From Oscillospiraceae bacterium (GTDB lineage Bacteria > Bacillota > Clostridia > Oscillospirales > Ruminococcaceae), in contig CAAGDT010000251.1 in assembly GCA_900768675.1 (NCBI GenBank), positions 1 through 5,678 on the forward strand: a DNA stretch of 5,678 nucleotides. The letters are read 5' to 3'. Shown here piece after piece: positions 4,433 through 5,678 of this stretch (position 1 is the first letter of the stretch; the number at the start of each line of letters is the position of its first letter). The notes below the pieces were generated by a model that saw only the letters and a program-made list of their open reading frames with translations, did not search any database and was not told where the DNA came from. The translations under genes and the position numbers were made by a program.

Positions 4433-5557
4433 ATGGTGGTGTACACAATGACGAAAAAGCAGGTGCTGCGGGGCATCACGGCGGTTCTGCTTGTGATAAC
4501 TGCGGTGGTAATCGTGATTTTTGCGGTGCTTAATGCAGTTACAGCCTCCGCAGAGCCGGGAAAGCTTCCGATTTACTGCGTTGACAGGACGGACAACAAA
4601 ATTGCGCTGACCTTTGACTGCGCATGGGGAAACTCAAATACCGACAGCCTTATTGAGATACTTAAGGAGGCGGGGGCAAAGGCAACCTTTTTTGTAACGG
4701 GAGAGTTCTGCGACAAGTATCCCGAGGATATAAGGAAGCTGTACAATGCGGGACATTCAATTCAGAACCATTCCGACAGACACCCTCACGTTAAGGGAAT
4801 GAACATAAACGACCTTATCGAGGACACAAGGGAATGCAGCAGGAAGATAAAGATGATAACCGGTAAGGAGCCGACTCTTTATCGGGCGCCATACGGAGAG
4901 TATGATGATACGCTTATGACTACGATTGAGGGAATGGGCCTTAAGGTTATACAGTGGTCGGCGGACAGCATCGACTGGGAAGACCCCGACCCTGCCACAA
5001 TAAGAAACAGGATACTTGACAAAACCGAATCCGGCTCAATCCTCCTGTTCCACAACGACCTTGAAAATACCGAGCAGGCGCTGCCTTCCCTGCTTACGGA
5101 GCTTAAGCAGAAGGGCTTTGAGTTCGCTGCGGTTGAGGATATGATTTATACCGAAAACTATACAATTGACAACACGGGCAAGCAGATTTACCAGCCTGCG
5201 GATGCGGCGGCGAACCTTATCGTTTACAGCGATAACCCTTATCTGGACTCCGCCTTTGAGAAAATCCGCCGCAATCTTACTCTGCGGCAGATTTACGAGC
5301 TTTCCTCTGCGGGAAAAATTACTCTTATTCCCGGAATAAGGGATTTGCTTACAAGTGCGGAAATCTACGCCTTCCAGCACGCTTCCTACGAGGAGCTTTA
5401 CGACGCTTATACAGCCCTTGTCTTTGCGGCTGAAAGCTATGGGGCAGGAGGTGCACTGGTTACTGAGCCGGCTGAAACCGAACCGCCTGTAACTACCGTT
5501 CCCGAGGAAACGACCCCGCCGCCTGTTTCCTATGAGGAAGGGGAAATAAAGGGCTGA
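4433..5557 (+). CDS. PdaB-like membrane-anchored polysaccharide deacetylase (CE4/NodB fold)
   Basis: Predicted extracytoplasmic carbohydrate esterase family 4 enzyme that removes acetyl groups from an N-acetylated glycan, probably peptidoglycan. Of 374 residues, about 12-36 form a hydrophobic signal or anchor helix, 46-240 the NodB domain, and 242-374 an unassigned extension ending in a Pro/Thr/Glu-rich tail. Catalytic motifs are TFDCAWG (Asp62 as base), HSDRH (His113 and His117, metal), RAPYGEYDD (Arg151), DSIDW (Asp181, Trp182) and LLFHND (His207). Cys63 replaces the second Asp of the classical TFDD metal site; PdaB-type proteins also lack it (TFDISWG), so the motif and the preceding PIYCVDRTDNKIAL point to that sporulation-linked group. 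GGGAAAGGG (4415-4423) lies nine bases before ATG 4433; ATG 4448 is an alternative start. It is transcribed separately from ftsZ. Family confidence is high, substrate and sporulation role are inferred. Confidence 0.9.
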   Translation: MVVYTMTKKQVLRGITAVLLVITAVVIVIFAVLNAVTASAEPGKLPIYCVDRTDNKIALTFDCAWGNSNTDSLIEILKEAGAKATFFVTGEFCDKYPEDIRKLYNAGHSIQNHSDRHPHVKGMNINDLIEDTRECSRKIKMITGKEPTLYRAPYGEYDDTLMTTIEGMGLKVIQWSADSIDWEDPDPATIRNRILDKTESGSILLFHNDLENTEQALPSLLTELKQKGFEFAAVEDMIYTENYTIDNTGKQIYQPADAAANLIVYSDNPYLDSAFEKIRRNLTLRQIYELSSAGKITLIPGIRDLLTSAEIYAFQHASYEELYDAYTALVFAAESYGAGGALVTEPAETEPPVTTVPEETTPPPVSYEEGEIKG

Positions 5558-5635
5558 TTTGCCTGTAATATATAATACTAATAACCATTTAAACTCAGGA
5601 AATCTTTGCAAAAATCCGGCACCGCTATCGTCGTC

Positions 5636-5675
5636 AAAGAAACTGGACGTACATACAGTACGCCTGCGTTTCTTT
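5636..5675. repeat. Long imperfect inverted repeat near the right edge
   Basis: AAAGAAAC (5636-5643) pairs with GTTTCTTT (5668-5675). Inside, GG (5645-5646) and CGTAC (5648-5652) pair with GTACG (5658-5662) and CC (5663-5664) around the loop ATACA, giving 15 paired bases with small bulges. The window ends three bases later, so outer arms may be missing. It begins 79 bases after the deacetylase stop. It may be an intergenic palindromic repeat, or a transcript-end hairpin with a T-rich 3' arm. Confidence 0.55.
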
Positions 5676-5678
5676 TCC

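Noticed and set aside
5571..5576. TATAAT after the deacetylase stop as a promoter for a downstream gene
   Set aside because: The bases 16-19 upstream hold no -35-like hexamer, the region is simply A/T-rich, and no gene start is visible before the window ends.
5036..5611. Minus-strand 191-codon frame opposite the deacetylase
   Set aside because: It covers conserved NodB motifs on the other strand, has no domain of its own, and is best explained as a shadow.

Overview
The window carries a small cell-wall and division cluster, all on the + strand: murA (390-1652), an ftsQ/divIB gene (1728-2840), ftsZ (3076-4290) and a PdaB-like polysaccharide deacetylase (4433-5557). No rRNA, tRNA, CRISPR array, transposase or other mobile gene was found. 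The strong AGGAGG-type ribosome sites, sigma-A-like promoters, GTG start, PdaB-type deacetylase and murA-ftsQ-ftsZ order without ftsA suggest a low-to-mid-GC Gram-positive bacterium of the class Clostridia. It is probably an Oscillospiraceae/Ruminococcaceae member; that family placement is inference from gene order and protein character, not from a search.

Layout. Bases 1-389 hold no confident gene. They contain two perfect hairpins (15-36 and 42-66), a T-rich stem-loop that could end upstream transcription (104-131), a plausible promoter (139-168), a hairpin-rich leader (216-280) and a run of TCTC motifs about 10 bp apart (301-343), directly in front of murA. murA and ftsQ are 75 bp apart and probably co-transcribed. 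The 235-bp gap from ftsQ to ftsZ holds four ACTGCC/GGCAGT half-sites and a near-consensus extended -10 promoter (2986-3014). ftsZ is therefore likely expressed from its own promoter as well as by any read-through. A clear intrinsic terminator (4301-4345) closes ftsZ. The deacetylase follows as a separate unit, with a promoter that reads as either sigma-A-like (-10 only) or sigma-E-like. The last 120 bases contain a long imperfect inverted repeat cut close to the window edge.

How the genes fit together. MurA commits UDP-GlcNAc to peptidoglycan precursor synthesis in the cytosol. FtsZ forms the cytoplasmic ring that positions septal wall synthesis, and FtsQ is the membrane divisome protein acting outside with FtsB/FtsL-type partners. 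The deacetylase is predicted to act on peptidoglycan or another wall glycan outside the membrane.

The most notable points are: a divergent FtsZ (acidic N-terminal extension, about 12 extra residues after the first helix, Arg-Ser replacing the usual Asn-Pro in the T3 loop, non-standard C-terminal peptide) at a locus lacking ftsA; a structured murA leader; an unassigned C-terminal region on the deacetylase; and palindromic elements at both window edges. Nothing here amounts to a demonstrated new system.
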